DNA of 64,000 nt from positions 1 through 64,000 of the forward strand of contig JAENZN010000021.1 of NCBI GenBank assembly GCA_016841245.1, in the 5' to 3' direction. This document shows positions 61,802 to 64,000 of the stretch, piece after piece. The notes beneath the pieces are model-generated. The model made no database searches and was not told the DNA's origin. It worked only from the letters and a program-made list of their open reading frames with translations. This DNA comes from Syntrophomonas sp. GTDB lineage: Bacteria > Bacillota > Syntrophomonadia > Syntrophomonadales > Syntrophomonadaceae. How positions within the stretch are numbered: the stretch's first letter is position 1; the number at the start of each line of letters is the position of its first letter. The translations under genes were made by a program, and so were the position numbers.

Positions 61802-61918
61802 CTGTCAAGCAAAATGTCGGTAAAAGAAAGTTGTATGCGCAACCAATAGGAATGAATAAGGGTATTATACAATCACGATTTTTGCATGGAAAGAGTTGTT
61901 TTGTAAGGGGAAAGAATT

Positions 61919-62416
61919 ATGGAATTTCAAGTAACAGGTACTCACATCTGGTATTACTATATATGCAAACGCGAGGTATGGCTTATGATTCATCAGATGG
62001 AGCCTGATGAAGATGATGAAAATATTCTGATTGGCCGCATCATCGGTGAGCACAGCTACAAACGGGAAAAGAAAGAAATTGACCTGGGCAATGCCAAGCT
62101 CGATTTGATTCGTACTGAAGATGGACAGGTCGTTGTAGGGGAAGTGAAGAAATCCTCCCGATTTGTAGAAAGTGCCAGCAAGCAGCTGCTGTTTTATTTG
62201 CTTCAGCTTAAACAAATGGGTATAGATGCCCGGGGGGAATTATTGATCCCGGAGGAGAAGAAAAAAATTGACGTTCTGCTTGACGAAAAGAATAAGATTG
62301 ATATATTAGCGGCTATTGGAGAAATCGAGCAGATAGCTGCTGCGGCCCGGCCCCCGGTACCGGTTAAGAACAAGTACTGCCGGAAATGCGCTTACAGTGA
62401 ATTTTGCTGGGCTTGA
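61919..62416 (+). CDS. cas4: CRISPR Cas4 exonuclease
   Basis: 165 residues: the first Cys in YYYICKREVWLM, RecB-like nuclease core (KLDLIRTEDGQVVVGEVKKS, with QLLFYLLQLKQMG), and C-terminal iron-sulfur Cys cluster (KYCRKCAYSEFCWA). Cas4 trims prespacers and helps select PAMs during adaptation. AAGGGGAAAG precedes ATG. It lies 117 bases after cas3 and is separated from cas1 by the hicB/hicA pair. Confidence 0.93.
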   Translation: MEFQVTGTHIWYYYICKREVWLMIHQMEPDEDDENILIGRIIGEHSYKREKKEIDLGNAKLDLIRTEDGQVVVGEVKKSSRFVESASKQLLFYLLQLKQMGIDARGELLIPEEKKKIDVLLDEKNKIDILAAIGEIEQIAAAARPPVPVKNKYCRKCAYSEFCWA

Positions 62417-62503
62417 GCAATATATGTGAACATCTAGTATCTAATGATTATTTAGTAAATAATATTAAGTGACATCATTTTGCATAAGTAAAGGAGGAAA
62501 TGA

Positions 62504-62728
62504 TTGGCGATAAAGCGAAGATTTACAGTCGTTATTGAGCAGGACGAAGATGGGTTGTATATTGCATCAGTCCCGGAGTTGCCGGGATGTCATACTCAAG
62601 CTAAAGATCTGGATCAGTTGGATAATAGGATAAAAGAGGCTATTAAACTGTATATAAAAGAAGAGGATAATCCAGAATACTCAGGCAGTAGATTCATTGG
62701 CGTTCACCAGGTCGAGGTAGCGATATGA
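62504..62728 (+). CDS. hicB: HicB-family antitoxin
   Basis: 74 residues with the HicB pattern FTVVIEQDEDGLYIASVPEL, PGCHTQAKDLDQLDNRIKEA, IKLYIKEED. It is a short form consisting of the partial RNase H-like fold with no separate DNA-binding domain. TTG 62504 after AAAGGAGG. Its stop overlaps the hicA start (ATGA), the reverse order from many hicA-hicB operons. Confidence 0.9.
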   Translation: MAIKRRFTVVIEQDEDGLYIASVPELPGCHTQAKDLDQLDNRIKEAIKLYIKEEDNPEYSGSRFIGVHQVEVAI

Positions 62729-62962
62729 CCAGATTACCACTAATAACTCCTGAAGATATGGTTAAGCTCTTTCATCATCTTGGGTTTGAAAAGAAAAGGC
62801 AGGCTGGCAGTCATGCTTTTTATCGTCATCCTGATGGAAAGGACCACCGTAATACCATTCCATACCGGAGAAGATCTGGGACGTGGTTTGATACGAAAAA
62901 TCTTACGTGATATTCAGATTGAACTGGAAGAGTCTCTGGAATTACGACAGCGGCTTCTATAA
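62725..62962 (+). pseudogene. hicA: HicA-family toxin with a frameshift
   Basis: The first frame gives TPEDMVKLFHHLGFEKKRQA and GSHAFYRHPDG (catalytic His), then goes off family. The next frame continues TTVIPFHTGEDLGRGLIRKI and LRDIQIELEESLEL to a stop at 62962, which is the normal HicA C-terminus. A single extra A in the GGAAAGG run at 62837-62843 explains it. The toxin would be inactive unless the frameshift is bypassed or is an assembly error. Confidence 0.85.
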
Positions 62963-63069
62963 GAAAAAGTAATCAAGGTATAGATAACCATTTCTATGGA
63001 TTTATCGAAAAAGCAAAAATGGTATTGGCGGAAACCTTATGGTGTATGAGAGAGGGGGGGAGAGTCTCA

Positions 63070-64000
63070 TTGAAAAAAACCATATATGTCTTTAACGACG
63101 GTGAATTCAAACGGAAAGACAACACCCTGTATTTTGAAACCGAGGCCGGCAAAAAATACCTGCCGGTGGAAGATGTCAAGGAAATAATAGCATTTGGTGA
63201 GGTGAGTCTTAACAAGCGCTTCCTGGAGTTTCTAACCAAAAAGGAAATCATACTTCATTTTCTCAACGATTATGGGTACTATGTAGGCAGCTATTATCCC
63301 CGGGAACATTACAATTCCGGCTATATGATTTTGAGACAATCGGAATATTATCTGGATGAAGAAAAACGGCTGAGCCTGGCCCGCAGGTTTGTTCGGGGGG
63401 CTGCAGACAATATATTGAATGTGCTGCGTTATTATAATAATCGTGGCAAAGAATTACAGACTGAAATAGAACATATAACGAGCCTGGAGGCAAAGATAGA
63501 AACCAGCGCTGCGATAGATGAACTAATGGCGATAGAGGGCAACATAAGAGAAGCGTATTATGCCGGGTTTAATACTATTATTGACAAGAATGATTTTGTA
63601 TTCCATGGACGAAACAAGCGTCCTCCCCGTGACCGGATAAATGCATTGATAAGCTATGGAAACACCCTGGCGTATATTGCCGTATTGAGTGAAATATACA
63701 AAACTCATTTAGATCCGCGTATAGGCTATCTGCATACTACCAACTTCAGAAGATTTACATTGAATCTGGATGTGGCGGAAATATTCAAACCTATACTGGT
63801 AGACCGGTTGATATTTTCATTGATAGGCCGTAATATGTTGAAAAGCAGCGACTTTGAATCCAAAGCCAATGGTATTTTAATGAATGACAAAGGTAGAAAA
63901 CTTTTTGCTCAGGAATGGGAGAACCGGTTAAGAACCACCATAAAACATCGGGAATTAGGCCGTGAGGTATCCTACAGAAGATTGATTAGAATGGAGCTAT
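63070..64000 (+). CDS. cas1: CRISPR Cas1 integrase (partial, runs off the window)
   Basis: Open frame from TTG 63070 (GGGGGAG upstream) to the window end, 310 codons: MKKTIYVFNDGEFKRKDNTL, EDVKEIIAFGEVSLNKRFLE, MAIEGNIREAYYAGF (metal-binding Glu156), YLHTTNFRRFTLNLDVAEIF (His222, and Asp234/Glu237 area), and KPILVDRLIFSLIGR. Only about 20 residues are missing. Cas1 inserts new spacers; cas2 and an array are expected just downstream. It is the only Cas1 in the window and probably serves both the I-B and III-D modules. Confidence 0.95.
   Translation, partial: MKKTIYVFNDGEFKRKDNTLYFETEAGKKYLPVEDVKEIIAFGEVSLNKRFLEFLTKKEIILHFLNDYGYYVGSYYPREHYNSGYMILRQSEYYLDEEKRLSLARRFVRGAADNILNVLRYYNNRGKELQTEIEHITSLEAKIETSAAIDELMAIEGNIREAYYAGFNTIIDKNDFVFHGRNKRPPRDRINALISYGNTLAYIAVLSEIYKTHLDPRIGYLHTTNFRRFTLNLDVAEIFKPILVDRLIFSLIGRNMLKSSDFESKANGILMNDKGRKLFAQEWENRLRTTIKHRELGREVSYRRLIRMEL

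Noticed and set aside
62780-62962. Separate small gene overlapping hicA
   Set aside because: Its translation from TTVIPFH onward is the normal C-terminal half of HicA, so it is the same gene after a frameshift and not a second gene.
41996-64000. CRISPR array inside the defence island
   Set aside because: I looked in every gap (42752-43189, 44741-45585, 46330-46668, 55552-55817, 61802-61918, 62417-62503, 62963-63069) and saw no regularly spaced direct repeat; arrays must lie outside the window.

Overview
The window looks like a chromosome segment from an anaerobic, spore-forming, flagellated Gram-positive bacterium of the class Clostridia, most likely in or near Syntrophomonadaceae. The taxon is inference. 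The observations behind it are: strong GGAGG ribosome-binding sites with frequent GTG/TTG starts; a T-box leader before ileS; a cyclic-di-AMP (ydaO-type) riboswitch; sporulation/germination proteins (GerW/YtfJ, YlmC/YmxH); the sepF-proC-yggT-divIVA division cluster; MurT/GatD; and flgG with a FlgJ-type rod protein. No rRNA, tRNA or CRISPR array is visible.

Layout. 1-2640: an ECF sigma factor, a soluble zinc anti-sigma factor, a DUF2953 protein and GerW, all on the minus strand, with two near-identical ECF-type promoters. 2830-6090: a riboswitch-controlled glycine-betaine-type ABC transporter. 6108-7277: flagellar rod genes (minus). 7671-9691: YlmC, NrdR and two small regulatory or zinc-ribbon genes. 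9742-17457: pgeF, a two-component system and the division cluster yggS-sepF-proC-yggT-U32-divIVA-yggU. 17527-20266: an LCP protein and a DMT exporter (minus). 20620-23010: an amino-acid ABC transporter. 23097-29331: nth, T-box-ileS, and an ACT-domain gene split from its usual UPF0210 partner by a dense array of short repeats. 29405-34834: a DUF5665 protein, a DksA-like zinc finger, a glycosyltransferase, and murT...gatD with two small envelope genes between them. 35060-37179: a long-chain prenyl diphosphate synthase and a DUF2600 terpene cyclase. 37365-41557: CorA, a DMT exporter, an AraC regulator, a small membrane protein and an AIM24 protein.

41996-64000 is an accessory defence island. It has two paralogous cas6 genes flanking a membrane diguanylate cyclase. 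Next is a PD-(D/E)XK-like DUF6602 gene immediately upstream of a type III-D effector operon (HD-less Cas10 with an AGDD palm motif, a Cas7-like protein, Csx10, a fused double Cas7, Csx19, and a large Cas7-like RAMP with a coiled-coil insertion). A complete type I-B interference operon follows (cas8b-cas7-cas5-cas3), then cas4, a hicB-hicA pair with a frameshifted hicA, and cas1 running off the window end. The two interference systems probably share Cas6 processing and the single Cas4/Cas1 adaptation module. The spaces between modules hold decayed gene fragments.

The best candidate for something undescribed is the DUF6602 gene as a dedicated partner of this III-D system, which has no recognisable CARF/SAVED effector in the window. 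Also notable are the ECF regulon covering gerW, the nested repeat array at 27237-27960, and the toxin-antitoxin pair inside the adaptation module.
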